Shown: positions 18,077 to 27,667, numbered from the stretch's first letter. The stretch is 64,000 nucleotides of DNA from Chthonomonas sp. UBA1950 (GCA_002336105.1 DDEQ01000046.1:118335-182334), one strand, 5' to 3'. The notes: generated from the letters alone by a model not told the origin. Translations and numbers: made by a program.

Positions 18077-18907
18077 GTGAAGAAAGCATTTACTCTCATA
18101 GAACTACTCGTCGTTATTGCGATCATCGCAATCCTCGCTGCTATCTTGTTCCCAGTCTTTGCTCAAGCCAAAAAGGCGGCCAAGTCAACAGCATCACTTT
18201 CAAACCTCAAACAGATCGGTACCGCATTCAAACTTTATTGCGGCGATTATGATGACGGATACCCCGCCTTTGGTGGTCAGGACAATGGATGTATTCCTAA
18301 CGTTCAATGGGGCACTGCTGCCGGTGGATGGGCTTACGTCATTTACCCTTACTCAAAGAACGGACAGATCGCTGCAGTTCCTGCATCAACCCACCCATTC
18401 TGGCTAGGTGAAGGCAGCTGGGGCTGGTGTGGTGGAAAACCAACTGACCCGACGCTTGCAGCAATGGCCGATGACTTCAACAGTAAGGCTAGAGACGGTG
18501 TGCAATACATGTACCGCAAAGCGTTTGGTGGAGCAGGCGCAACCTCTGACTATTCGGGCGGCCCAATCAACGATAGCTCCGCAGCTCTTCCAGCTCAGAA
18601 CATCGTGAACTTTGAGTACGCAGCCTACAGTACAGACGTGAACTATCACATTTGGGGTCAATACTCATCGAGTCTTCTTACCAACTTCCATCTCAATGTT
18701 ACGTTCATGGACGGACATGCCAAGAGAGTTAAAGGCGGAGAATTCCGCGCTTTGCGATACAATCTTGGTTTCGGCGATGCTGCTGGTGGTCACACCGGAA
18801 ATACTAAGAATGGTATGAACCTCGACTGGTTTGTTGGTCCTGATAACGGTAGCGGATACGTCGACACATTCAACTCGCCTGCCAACGACACGAAGGACAT
18901 TGACTAA
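18077..18907 (+). CDS. Prepilin-like protein with class III signal and C-terminal H-x-DG-type motif (cassette A)
   Basis: A 276-residue pseudopilin-like protein. It begins at GTG 18077 with GGAG at about 7 bp. The N-terminus is a prepilin peptidase substrate: short basic leader, then FTLIELLVVIAIIAILAA, with Glu+5, continuing as ILFPVFAQAKKAAK. The C-terminal VTFMDGHAKRVKGGEF matches the closing motif of DUF1559-like prepilins abundant in Planctomycetes and Armatimonadota. The middle part is Gly/Ser/Trp-rich without a known domain. It is the first gene of an eight-gene sugar operon and is followed after 3 bp by a tiny lipoprotein gene. Its location suggests surface or periplasmic assembly tied to glycan use. 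Confidence 0.85.
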   Translation: MKKAFTLIELLVVIAIIAILAAILFPVFAQAKKAAKSTASLSNLKQIGTAFKLYCGDYDDGYPAFGGQDNGCIPNVQWGTAAGGWAYVIYPYSKNGQIAAVPASTHPFWLGEGSWGWCGGKPTDPTLAAMADDFNSKARDGVQYMYRKAFGGAGATSDYSGGPINDSSAALPAQNIVNFEYAAYSTDVNYHIWGQYSSSLLTNFHLNVTFMDGHAKRVKGGEFRALRYNLGFGDAAGGHTGNTKNGMNLDWFVGPDNGSGYVDTFNSPANDTKDID

Positions 18908-18910
18908 GAA

Positions 18911-19075
18911 ATGAAAAAAACACTAGTCCTCATAACGCTTGTTGCCGCGATCTCCTTTGTAGCCTCTGGTTGTAGCGGTATCGGCGAACAAACGGCACCA
19001 AAGCCGGATCCTTCGCAGTTCTTGCCAAAGGATAAGGCTGGCGGACCACCTCCTTCGTCTCCAACCAGTAAGTAA
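18911..19075 (+). CDS. Small lipoprotein, 54 residues (cassette A)
   Basis: A short gene starting at ATG 18911, 3 bp after the prepilin stop. The product has a lipoprotein signal (MKKTLVLITLVAAISF) with lipobox VASGC, leaving a mature peptide of about 34 residues that is Pro/Ser/Lys-rich and ends at TAA 19073-19075. No recognisable domain. It is tightly packed between the prepilin and the AraR-like regulator (12 bp later, with AGAGGA before that ATG), so it is very likely translated. Comparable small lipoprotein genes follow the prepilins at 43301 and 60227. Confidence 0.75.
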   Translation: MKKTLVLITLVAAISFVASGCSGIGEQTAPKPDPSQFLPKDKAGGPPPSSPTSK

Positions 19076-19087
19076 GAGGAACCAGAA

Positions 19088-20176
19088 ATGCACTCTCCAA
19101 ACGATGATCGGCGAGAACTTCCCTTCCTCAGGATCCTGACGGATCTTGAGGGACGGATTTCTCGGGCGGAATATAAGCCCGGCGACATGCTACCCACGCG
19201 TGTTGATCTTGCCGAACAGTACGGAGTGGCGCGAGCCACTGTCGACAAAGCCCTTGCGGAACTCTCTCGCAAAGGCTGGATCGACAGTGGTAGTGGCCGT
19301 CGAACAACTGTTCTGGGACCGTACCAACAAGAGCGGCTGACCACATCAGTCGGCGTTTTGTGGAACTGGTCCGCAGACCAAGAAGCCCAAGCCGGCGACT
19401 ACCTCGATCTGCTGTTTCGAGGGATTCGCGAAGCTTGTGCTGAGTTCATGTTAGAAGTGCATTTTAGGTCAGCCCCTCTGCACACTTGGACTGAGCTTGT
19501 TCACGAGAAGGGAGCACAAGGACTTGCCGTCGTTCGTCCCGACTATGCTGACGCTTCTGTTATTGAAGGTATCCACGCGGCTGGCGTTCCTGTCGTGCTG
19601 GTCCCCGGTGTTCTTGATGAAACTCCCGTGCCTTCGATCTCAAGCGACAACATGACGGGAACCGAATCTGCGGTGCAGCATCTTTGTGAACTCGGACATA
19701 CCGATGTCGGTTTTGTTGGACTCACAGCAACCGTTCCCGACCACTTTGAACGTCTTAAGGCATTTCTTGAGGCAACCGGTAAGCGGGGCATGGCAGTACG
19801 TCCTGAATGGATGTGTTTAGCCCACGAACGAAATCCGGGCAAGTTTCACGAGCATCTTAATCATTGGCTAAGCGCAGAACACTTCCCTACTGCTGTGGTG
19901 TCTTGCGACTTCATGATGACTCTCGCCGTTTTGGGAAGACTGCATGATCTGGGGCTTCGCGTGCCTCAGGATGTTTCGGTGGTGACGTTTGACGATCCGC
20001 CAACGGCTTCTCAGATGCGGCCTTCGTTGACCGCTGTTGCGCAGACCATTCCTAGATTGGGATACCGCGCAATTCAATGCCTGCGAGAACTCGTTGCAGG
20101 GGGCGAAGTGCCGCATATCGACCGAATACCGACCAAGTTGGTCGTTCGCGAATCGACCGCTCCCCCTAACCGGTAA
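19088..20176 (+). CDS. AraR-like regulator: GntR winged helix fused to LacI-type sugar-binding domain
   Basis: A 362-residue repressor. The N-terminal 70 residues are a GntR winged helix (YKPGDMLPTRVDLAEQYGVA, ATVDKALAELSRKGWI). The rest is a LacI/periplasmic-binding fold (VPSISSDNMTGTESAVQHL, ELGHTDVGFVGL, VPQDVSVVTFDDPP). This fusion is the AraR architecture, which senses a sugar and represses uptake and catabolic genes. Start ATG 19088 has AGAGGA upstream. It lies third in the operon, before GH130, the unknown glycosidase-like gene and the ABC importer. The inducer is likely a mannose-containing oligosaccharide, by context only. Confidence 0.88.
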   Translation: MHSPNDDRRELPFLRILTDLEGRISRAEYKPGDMLPTRVDLAEQYGVARATVDKALAELSRKGWIDSGSGRRTTVLGPYQQERLTTSVGVLWNWSADQEAQAGDYLDLLFRGIREACAEFMLEVHFRSAPLHTWTELVHEKGAQGLAVVRPDYADASVIEGIHAAGVPVVLVPGVLDETPVPSISSDNMTGTESAVQHLCELGHTDVGFVGLTATVPDHFERLKAFLEATGKRGMAVRPEWMCLAHERNPGKFHEHLNHWLSAEHFPTAVVSCDFMMTLAVLGRLHDLGLRVPQDVSVVTFDDPPTASQMRPSLTAVAQTIPRLGYRAIQCLRELVAGGEVPHIDRIPTKLVVRESTAPPNR

Positions 20177-20202
20177 GAGCGATCAAAAAAAGGTTTTAAC
20201 CC

Positions 20203-21327
20203 ATGTCTCAGGAACTTAGGATAGAGCGCCTCTTTGGCGGTCGCCCCATTTTGTCGCCTCAAGGTGATGGATGGGAGTCGGGCGTCACATTTAACTCAGC
20301 AGCCGTGCTTCTGGAAAACACACCAGAAAATCGCCCGCTGATACTCGGTTTGCTAGGCGCGGGCCAACAACCGAGAGATATCGTGGTGCTTCATTATCGA
20401 GCTCGACCCGCGAAAGACCCTGGATTTGAGAACACCCGATCCTACATTGGTCTTTCGATTCACGAGCCGGATTTGACACTCATCTCAAGGCGAGAAACGC
20501 CAGTTATCTTTCCCGGCCGATCCGGGGAACCAGACTACCTGGGAGCCGAGGACCCTCGAATAAGTAAGGTTGACGGAAAATTCTGGGCCATTTACTGCGG
20601 TGTCGCCGAAGATCCTCGTCCGGAGCATCACTGGATCGGCTACGTTTGCGCTGCCTCATCTGACGATTTGGTCGACTGGAAGAAAACGGGAGTTTTACAA
20701 GGTTTTAGTGGAAGCAAGTCCAACCCGCACAGTAACAAAGACGCGGTGCTTTTCCCAGAAAGGATAGATGGGAAAGTGGCAATGCTTCACCGACCCATGG
20801 TCGGCGATCAGGACACTTGGCAAACCACCCTTGCTTTTGCAGAGAAACCAGAAGGCCCCTATATCAATCAGGGTCCAATTCACGGCGCGATCAAAAAACC
20901 CGAATTCGACAAAACCTGGTGCGGTGCGGGTGCGACGCCGATCAAGATTGGCGAGGGCAGATACGTTTCTATCGAACACACCGGGGCATACTATCCCGAT
21001 AAATCAAGACGATATGTGCTTGATGCATTCCTGTACGATTTCAATAACTGGGACCCGACTGACCCCTCGACTGTGATGAAAGCTCGCCTCGATGAGCTGA
21101 TGATTCCGGAAACCGACTTTGAGATCAATGGGCCATTTGAGGAAAGCGTCGGAAACGTCCTCTTCTCGTGTGGTGCCTATGTTTACGATGGCTGGCTTTA
21201 CATCGTGTATGGCGGTGGAGACTCGTATATTCTAGGCGCACGGCTTAGGTTCGACGAACTGGTAGCCGAACTAGAAAAGCGAGCGGAAAAAGTAGCGCGC
21301 GAAAGGATGTCACTAGGAGTTTTTTAA
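20203..21327 (+). CDS. GH130 family glycoside phosphorylase/hydrolase (second copy)
   Basis: A 374-residue GH130 protein distinct from the copy at 16787. Signatures: PRDIVVLHYRARP, GAEDPRI with the catalytic Asp near residue 116, NKDAVLFPERI, MLHRPM and GAGATPIKIGEG. The NKDAVLFPE and HRP segments resemble the phosphorylase-type subgroups that carry phosphate-binding Arg/His residues, so mannose-1-phosphate production is the more likely reaction here; this is family inference. No signal peptide. Its last codon overlaps the next gene (TAATG, shared base 21327). Confidence 0.85.
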   Translation: MSQELRIERLFGGRPILSPQGDGWESGVTFNSAAVLLENTPENRPLILGLLGAGQQPRDIVVLHYRARPAKDPGFENTRSYIGLSIHEPDLTLISRRETPVIFPGRSGEPDYLGAEDPRISKVDGKFWAIYCGVAEDPRPEHHWIGYVCAASSDDLVDWKKTGVLQGFSGSKSNPHSNKDAVLFPERIDGKVAMLHRPMVGDQDTWQTTLAFAEKPEGPYINQGPIHGAIKKPEFDKTWCGAGATPIKIGEGRYVSIEHTGAYYPDKSRRYVLDAFLYDFNNWDPTDPSTVMKARLDELMIPETDFEINGPFEESVGNVLFSCGAYVYDGWLYIVYGGGDSYILGARLRFDELVAELEKRAEKVARERMSLGVF

Positions 21328-23558
21328 TGTTATTGTTCGTTCTCGCAGCGTCGCTGGGAACGTCACAACTGGCGATCCCCCGTGTTGACCTTCTCCCAGA
21401 CCGACCTACGCCCTATTTGATGCGCGATTGGTCAAAGACGGCGATTGATTTTGATCATTTCGTTTTTGACCGAAACCAAACCGCGCCTTTCACACCATTG
21501 GTTTGGAGTGTGCCAAACACACCCAATCTAGAAGAAGATGGATTCGGCATTCCTTCGTATGTTGGCAAAGAACAGGTTCGCGGCAAATGGGATGAAGCCA
21601 TCACTGCACTAGGCGCGGTTCTCGGACCAACGGCGGTAGGCGTCAACAAAATCGCCTACGCAAAACTTCTCGCGCAATACCACCGCCCGGGACCTGGCAT
21701 CGTCGTCAACAACGTCGGCAGCCATGGTGGCAACTCGTTTTGGTATGACCTATTGCCAAGCGTAGTCTTCTCACAGATCGCCAGTCGATTTCCGAGTTGG
21801 GGACAAGGACAAGCTATTTCCAAGGGGATCGCCGATGGATGGATGCATGCGTCGCAGTCTCTCAACTACGACTTCGACCACACGGCCTACTCATTTGACT
21901 CAAAGGCACCGTTTGACAACCAACAATGGACTGAACCGGAATCAGCCGCAGCAGTGGCTTACATCGAACTACAATACGCGTTGAAATCTGGAAACCCGAA
22001 ATACCTGGCCGTCGCAAAGAAGGCTCTCAACACGCTACAGAACCGCGCCGATAACCCAACTTACGAGGTTCTCACCCCATTTGGAGCACTCTCTGCGGCT
22101 TACCTCAATGCCGAAAAGGGCACCCAGTACGACGTTCCGCGATTTGTCAACTGGTGTTTCGATCCAACCTCTCCACATCGAGTAGGGTGGGGAATGGTCG
22201 TTGGAAAATGGGGTGGCATCGACGCAGGCGGGTTGATGGGGTCTACCACCGACAGCGGAGGATATGCGTTCGCAATGAACACCTATCTGAGTTTAGGAAC
22301 TTTAGCTCCAGTTGCTCGTTACGACGACCGCTTATCCGCTTCTCTTGCCAAGTGGATTCTGAATGCGGCCAACGCTTCGAGGTTGTTTTACCGAAACTCG
22401 CTCCCGAAGGATCATCAGTCCAGTCCAGATTGGACCGGGGACCCAAACAACGCACTTGCTTACGAAGGGGTCCGCAAAACCTGGGAAGGCAAATCACCCT
22501 ACGCTACCGGAGACGCAGTTCGCGGGAAATGGGCTCAAACCGATCTAGGCTTGTATGGAAGCGGATATGTTGGGCTCCTCGGGGCATTGGTGAAAACGAC
22601 AAACGTTCCCGAGATCCTTGAGATCAACTTACGCGCTACAGACTTCTTACCGACCAAGAGCTATCCAACGAGTCTTTACTGGAATCCGTACGACACAACC
22701 AAGACTGTAAGAATCAACCTTGGGCAGAAGGCTGTTCGCCTGTACGACGCAGTCGGTAACGGATTCATAGCTTCGAAAGCGATTTCAGGAAACTACTCTC
22801 TTCGGATTGCATCGAAGCAAGCCATTCAGCTTGTCCAAGTACCGGTAGTCGGTGCTTTGAAGGTGTCTGGCCGAAAATCCCTAGTTAATGACATCGCGAT
22901 AGATTTTAATAATGGGAAGCAACCAATGCCTCAACCCACCCAGCCGGTTCGGATTGATTTGAGTCGGAAGATTCAGGTCCCAAGAGCTGACTCGGAGAAT
23001 GTCGATTGGGCGAAATCAGCTGCCATCAAAATGACGGCAGGCAAGATGCAAGCTGAAATACGATTTGCATGGAATTCCACCTACCTGTTCTTTCGCGCTG
23101 ACCAAGCAAGTCCTTCCACGGCAAAGGTCGAAGCTCCGTCAGCGTCCGAGCTTTCGACGCATCACTGGGATTTTGAGAACCTCATTTTGAATTTCGATCC
23201 AAGCCGTGAAGCCTATCCGATTACAGCTTTACCTGAGATCGTTTTGGGCTGGAGTTCCGATGCACAGACCAACCTAGTCGCCTCTGTAGTGATGCCGAAA
23301 GGCACCGTTCAGACCACTACTGGCGGATCGTATGGCAACGCCAATCGGTGGATTGAAGGAAAAATCGCCTGGCGAGACCTCTATGCCGCTTTGGGAACAA
23401 GAAAACCTCTGAGCGAAATCGCTAAGAAATGCTCGATGATCAGTTGCCAACCTATGCTGACTGACGGTAACTGGGCGCGACAGGCTTATTTGAACGGCAA
23501 ACCTTATTCAAAGCCCACCGGATTCGATCGTGATTCTGTGACGTTGGTGTTGAAGTGA
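21327..23558 (+). CDS. Secreted protein of unknown family, alpha-helical barrel-like core plus CBM9-like C-terminus
   Basis: A 743-residue exported protein I do not recognise as a named GH family. A short signal peptide opens it. Residues about 60-480 look like an alpha/alpha-toroid: long amphipathic helical runs with conserved-looking aromatic and acidic patches (HGGNSFWYDLLPSVV, QQWTEPESAAAVAYIELQYA, STTDSGGYAFAMNTYLSLG). The last 190 residues have a CBM9-type pattern (VDWAKSAAIKM, IRFAWNSTYLFFRAD, GKIAWRDLYAALG). Position inside a GH130/ABC operon with 1-bp overlap upstream and 4-bp overlap downstream indicates a role in the same sugar pathway, plausibly a glycosidase or lyase that makes the imported oligosaccharide. 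Confidence 0.6.
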   Translation: MLLFVLAASLGTSQLAIPRVDLLPDRPTPYLMRDWSKTAIDFDHFVFDRNQTAPFTPLVWSVPNTPNLEEDGFGIPSYVGKEQVRGKWDEAITALGAVLGPTAVGVNKIAYAKLLAQYHRPGPGIVVNNVGSHGGNSFWYDLLPSVVFSQIASRFPSWGQGQAISKGIADGWMHASQSLNYDFDHTAYSFDSKAPFDNQQWTEPESAAAVAYIELQYALKSGNPKYLAVAKKALNTLQNRADNPTYEVLTPFGALSAAYLNAEKGTQYDVPRFVNWCFDPTSPHRVGWGMVVGKWGGIDAGGLMGSTTDSGGYAFAMNTYLSLGTLAPVARYDDRLSASLAKWILNAANASRLFYRNSLPKDHQSSPDWTGDPNNALAYEGVRKTWEGKSPYATGDAVRGKWAQTDLGLYGSGYVGLLGALVKTTNVPEILEINLRATDFLPTKSYPTSLYWNPYDTTKTVRINLGQKAVRLYDAVGNGFIASKAISGNYSLRIASKQAIQLVQVPVVGALKVSGRKSLVNDIAIDFNNGKQPMPQPTQPVRIDLSRKIQVPRADSENVDWAKSAAIKMTAGKMQAEIRFAWNSTYLFFRADQASPSTAKVEAPSASELSTHHWDFENLILNFDPSREAYPITALPEIVLGWSSDAQTNLVASVVMPKGTVQTTTGGSYGNANRWIEGKIAWRDLYAALGTRKPLSEIAKKCSMISCQPMLTDGNWARQAYLNGKPYSKPTGFDRDSVTLVLK

Positions 23559-24805
23559 GACTTCTCAACTGGGCGATTGTTTCCCTTGTGCTTGCATCGG
23601 GGTGCTCACATCACAGGACAGCAGATGCGAACGGCAGGCACACCGTGATCTGGCTTTATCCAATTGACGTCGGCACTCAAGAGATGACCAAGCAATTGGT
23701 TGCAAAGTTCGAGAAAGAGAATCCTGACATTCACATCGAAGTTCAGTCGGTGCCTGGAAGTCAGTACCAAACAAAGCTAAAAACGCTTGTTGCTGCTGGC
23801 GAAGCTCCTGATGTTTTCGTCTGTGGCGATGTATATCTTGCTTACCTCAAGCCATTCTTGTCGGACCTGACCGATCTAGCCACGCGGGATGCAAAGGAAG
23901 TGAACATCGAGGACTACTATCCTGCTGTTCAGAAGCTCGTTAAACGAGACGGACATATCTACTTCCTGCCTCAATGGTTCAACGTCTCTTTGCTTTATTA
24001 CAACAAGAAACTCTTTGACGATGCGAAAGAGCCGTACCCGACGGGCTCATGGACTTGGGAGGACTACGCCCGAACCGCAAAGAGATTAACTTCCAAAGAG
24101 ATTTGGGGCAGCACCGTGACCACGGGATGGTGGGGCGAATGGCTAACACTCGTTCACGGGGCTGGTGGCGATCTGTTCAATTCAGAAGTCACCAAAGCAA
24201 CCCTTGACACTCCCGAAGCGGTCAAAGGTCTTAGTTTCTATCGAGACGCCATCAAGCAGGGCTTCGCACCTTCGCCAGGCAATGGGCCTTCAACCGGATT
24301 CGCAAGTGGCAAGTTTGCGATGGACTATGGCGGACACGTCGGCTTGTGGGCAACCTATCGCCAAATCCCAAATCTCGATTGGGATATCGAGGCACTTCCG
24401 AAAGGACCAAGCGGTCGCCGAGGTGGCGAAATCTCGCTCACCGCATTGGGAATTTCGAAATCCAGCCCAGAGCGTGAGTCGGCATGGAAGTTCGTCAAGT
24501 TTATGAGTTCACAAGAAAGCATCCGGGCTCACGTGGATCGCGGCTATCTTGCCATTCGACGATCTGTCGCAGCCGAAAAGCGAGACAAAGACTTAGCGCC
24601 GAAAAACCGGGGTGCTGTCGAGCGAGCCCTTGAAAGTGCTGAACCTATTCCAAGTAGCAAGGACTTCATTGAGATAGCGCTTGACCTCGTTCAGCCAGAG
24701 ATTGACCGGATGCTAACTGAGAACATAAGCCCTGCGCAGGCAGCAAAACGTGCATCTGACGCTGCCAACTCATTCTTAAGAGCAACGAACGGCGGTGCAA
24801 AATGA
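23555..24805 (+). CDS. ABC transporter sugar-binding lipoprotein
   Basis: A 416-residue family 1 extracellular solute-binding protein. It starts at a GTG that overlaps the previous stop by 4 bp. The signal ends in lipobox LASGC, so the protein is membrane-anchored. The body is typical: VIWLYPIDVGTQEMTKQLV, APDVFVCGDVYLAYL, YFLPQWFNVSLLYYNKKLF, WTWEDYARTAKRLT. It works with the two permeases directly downstream. Substrate by context: an oligosaccharide cleaved by the GH130 enzymes. Confidence 0.9.
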   Translation: MRLLNWAIVSLVLASGCSHHRTADANGRHTVIWLYPIDVGTQEMTKQLVAKFEKENPDIHIEVQSVPGSQYQTKLKTLVAAGEAPDVFVCGDVYLAYLKPFLSDLTDLATRDAKEVNIEDYYPAVQKLVKRDGHIYFLPQWFNVSLLYYNKKLFDDAKEPYPTGSWTWEDYARTAKRLTSKEIWGSTVTTGWWGEWLTLVHGAGGDLFNSEVTKATLDTPEAVKGLSFYRDAIKQGFAPSPGNGPSTGFASGKFAMDYGGHVGLWATYRQIPNLDWDIEALPKGPSGRRGGEISLTALGISKSSPERESAWKFVKFMSSQESIRAHVDRGYLAIRRSVAAEKRDKDLAPKNRGAVERALESAEPIPSSKDFIEIALDLVQPEIDRMLTENISPAQAAKRASDAANSFLRATNGGAK

Positions 24806-25698
24806 GCAAACTACAGGCCAGGTGGTGCTGGGTGATGATTGCCCCGGCGACTTTAGGTTTGCTCCTCTTCACGTTAGGGCCGATGCTCATTTCGCTGTAT
24901 CTTAGCTTCACCGACTATGATGTGGTTTCGAAGCCAAATTTTGTAGGTCTGGCAAATTACCATTACCTCTTAATGGCAGATCCATCATTTTGGGTCTCGG
25001 TAAAGGTCACTGCCATGTATGCCGTTGGGAGTGTCCCACTCGGGCTCTTCGCGGCACTTATGGTTGCTATGCTCCTGAATTTGGACATTCCGTTCAAGGG
25101 CGCATTCCGGACTCTCTACTACCTTCCGACTCTGCTTCCAGCCACAGTAAGCGGCGTTCTTTGGGCTTGGATATTTCAGCCGACGGATGGACTGCTTAAC
25201 CGAATGCTTGCTCAGGTCGGCGTGACGGGGCCTTCCTGGACGCAGTCGCCGAGTTGGGCACTTCCGGCGCTCGTCATTATGAGCATCTGGAGCTACGGCG
25301 GCTCAATGGTGATCTTTTTAGCGGGGTTGCAGGAGTCACCCAAAGCTCTCAATGAAGCTGCAGCTCTTGACGGAGCAAACGCGTGGCATAGATTCCGAAT
25401 CGTTACTTGGCCCGCATTGACACCAGTCGTTTTCTTTAACCTGATCATGGGTTTGATCGGGGCAATGAAAGCTTTCGACCAAGCATTCTCATTCGGGCAA
25501 TCGAATGGAGCAGGCATCGGAGGCCCCGCACGAGCGACTCTGTTCTACGTTCTAAACCTGTATACGAAAGCCTTTGAGCACTTCCATATGGGTCTTGCGA
25601 GCGCAATGGCTTGGATTCTTTTTGCCATTATCGGGTTGATCACGTTTCTTAACTTTCGTCTTTCCAAGAGATGGGTTTATGACGAGGCCGCATCATGA
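24802..25698 (+). CDS. ABC sugar permease, MalF/UgpA type
   Basis: A 298-residue integral membrane permease with six predicted helices and the EAA loop (EAAALDGANAWHRFRIVTWPAL) that contacts the ATPase; the conserved ALDGA-x4-F is visible. It overlaps both neighbours by 4 bp, implying translational coupling and near 1:1 production with its partner at 25695. Confidence 0.92.
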   Translation: MSKLQARWCWVMIAPATLGLLLFTLGPMLISLYLSFTDYDVVSKPNFVGLANYHYLLMADPSFWVSVKVTAMYAVGSVPLGLFAALMVAMLLNLDIPFKGAFRTLYYLPTLLPATVSGVLWAWIFQPTDGLLNRMLAQVGVTGPSWTQSPSWALPALVIMSIWSYGGSMVIFLAGLQESPKALNEAAALDGANAWHRFRIVTWPALTPVVFFNLIMGLIGAMKAFDQAFSFGQSNGAGIGGPARATLFYVLNLYTKAFEHFHMGLASAMAWILFAIIGLITFLNFRLSKRWVYDEAAS

Positions 25699-26525
25699 GA
25701 TCTAAGTATATAGTCGCTCTCGTCATCACGCTTGTCGGGTTGGTCGTCTGCCTTACACCATTAGTTTGGATGGTTTCGACGTCTTTAAAACCTTTCGATG
25801 ACTTGCTGAAAGGTGGCCTCGAAATTGTGCCAAGTCGTCCGAGACCAGCAAACTACTCTGAGGCGCTAAGTAATTTCGACTTCTTAAGGTCTTTCTGGAA
25901 CTCAAGTCTTGTCGCGATCTTGACCGTACTTGGAACGTTAGCATCCTCGATTCCTGCCGCATACGCATTCGCTCGACTGAAAGCTAGAGGGGCTTCCTTG
26001 GTATTTACCGGTCTCCTAGCCACTATGATGCTTCCCGGGCAGATCACGATCATTCCTGTGTTTAAGCTTTTCGCCTCTCTGGGAATGATCGACACTTATG
26101 CTCCGCTTGTCCTGCCGGCTTGGCTGGGCACGAACGCTTTTGGCATTTTTCTGTTGAGACAGTTCTTCAAAACTCTTCCTGAAGAAACCATGGAAGCGGC
26201 AAGGCTTGACGGCGCGCATGAAGGGCTAATCTTGTGGAAGATAGCTGTGCCGTTGGCTAAGCCAGCCGTAGTAACCGTCGCCGTGTTTGCATTTCTTGGC
26301 TCGTGGAATGACCTTTGGGGTCCACTTGTCTATCTTCATCGCCAAGAATTGATGACGTTGCCGGTTGCTTTAGTCGACTTTGTCGGTGGAGCGGCTACTG
26401 TTCAAGGAACACCTTGGAATCTGGTTATGGCAGCAGCAGTTGTGACAGTATTGCCGTCGATCATCATCTTCGCGTTGTGTCAGAAGAGCTTCGTCGCTGG
26501 CATCGCCAATACGGGAATGAAGTGA
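25695..26525 (+). CDS. ABC sugar permease, MalG/UgpE type
   Basis: A 276-residue partner permease with the MalG-type signature: PLVWMVSTSLKPFDDL at the N-terminus, LLATMMLPGQITIIPVFKLF, and the EAA loop (METMEAARLDGAHEG-like region, residues about 165-185). Last gene of the operon. No ATPase gene follows, so the importer must borrow a shared MsiK/MalK-type ATPase encoded elsewhere. Confidence 0.92.
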   Translation: MRSKYIVALVITLVGLVVCLTPLVWMVSTSLKPFDDLLKGGLEIVPSRPRPANYSEALSNFDFLRSFWNSSLVAILTVLGTLASSIPAAYAFARLKARGASLVFTGLLATMMLPGQITIIPVFKLFASLGMIDTYAPLVLPAWLGTNAFGIFLLRQFFKTLPEETMEAARLDGAHEGLILWKIAVPLAKPAVVTVAVFAFLGSWNDLWGPLVYLHRQELMTLPVALVDFVGGAATVQGTPWNLVMAAAVVTVLPSIIIFALCQKSFVAGIANTGMK

Positions 26526-27002
26526 AGGTATACCAGTACCTGAATCGGGGTAAAAGCTTATTGCAAAGCTAGTTCATTGCTGATTGAATTACTAGGCTTG
26601 ACGCCTTACATCATAATCACATTACCGCACATTGCAGTTCTTTACTAGATATAAATGTGGCCTAGTGAATCTAGTTTTCATACAAGCGGCTTTTTGACAC
26701 ACGCATATTCTCATCTATTTATGGTGCAGCTAGCGAGTTAAGAGCAAATAAGCAGCCGCATTGCGTCAATTTTGCTGGCTTGAAGTTGATAGAAGGGTCG
26801 CAAATCAACGCTAACTAGGTGATTAATGCAGATCTCGTTGGTGCCTCAACTGTCTTTCGGTAACGGAAAGAGAACGAAGCAATCTATTCTCTATAATCTT
26901 TCGACAATTTATCGCCATATAATAATAAAAGGACTCCACATATTTTGCTTAATCCTGTCGATGAGCTATCCAGATCTGCTGACTGCATTTTTGCTTCCTC
27001 CG
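26526..27002. other. AT-rich intergenic region, nothing definite
   Basis: About 480 bp between the importer operon and the HAD gene. The open frame running from 26826 into the HAD gene has no recognisable protein character before ATG 27003. I see no convincing terminator, tRNA or RNA motif. AT-rich stretches such as CATATAATAATAAAAGGA near 26915-26932 could hold the HAD promoter. Confidence 0.4.
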
Positions 27003-27661
27003 ATGAAACCATTCAAACTAGTTGTTTTTGATCTCGCTGGAACGACTGTAAAAGACGTCAATGCGGTCGGACTTTGTATGCAAGAAGCGATTGCAGAAGT
27101 CGGAGTCAACATTTCACTTGACGAAGTAAACCAAGTCATGGGGATGCCGAAGCCAATCGCCATTCGCGTTCTCTTGGATCGAGCAGGCGTTGACGTCGAC
27201 CATTTAGCAGTCCATGAGTGGTTTCGACATCTGATGATCGGTTTCTACAAGACGTCCGCCTTAGTCTGTGAAATTCCCCAGGCTCTGGCGAAACCTTCAA
27301 AGCTCTTCGGGAAAAGGGAGTTGTTGTTGCCGTTGACACTGGATTTGATCGCGAGACGACCAAAATTTTGCTCCACCGAATGCCTTGGGATGGCTTGATT
27401 GATGATTCAATAACCAGTGATGAAGTTGAACATGGCCGTCCAGAGCCGGACATGATTTTCGAACTCTGTCGGCGTGCCAACGTCAGCCCGGAGGAAACAA
27501 TCAAAGTTGGCGATACCCCTGCTGATATTCTTCAGGGTAGGGCTGCCGGGGTTGGGCTTGTCGTAGCGACGACGTACGGCACACATACAAAAGAGCAACT
27601 TGAAAAGCACAATCCCGACCTATTCATCGATCAGATCGGGGATCTATTGAATCTCTTTTAG
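27003..27661 (+). pseudogene. HAD phosphonatase-like hydrolase, frameshifted
   Basis: A HAD-family hydrolase like phosphonoacetaldehyde hydrolase relatives. The nucleophile motif LVVFDLAGTTV starts 6 residues from ATG 27003, and the C-terminal part has GRPEPDMIFEL and VGDTPADILQG. The two halves lie in different frames. The first frame reads correctly to VCEIP; the family sequence then continues in another frame as PGSGETFKALREKGV and on to the end at 27661. The break coincides with CCCC at 27276-27279; five C (or two fewer) restores one frame of about 219 residues. Either a recent null mutation, a phase-variable tract or a sequencing error. Convergent with uvrB 6 bp away. Confidence 0.8.
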
Positions 27662-27667
27662 ATCGCT

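Noticed and set aside
26826..27002. N-terminal extension of the HAD protein
   Set aside because: Composition is unlike a protein and the family motif begins 6 residues after ATG 27003.
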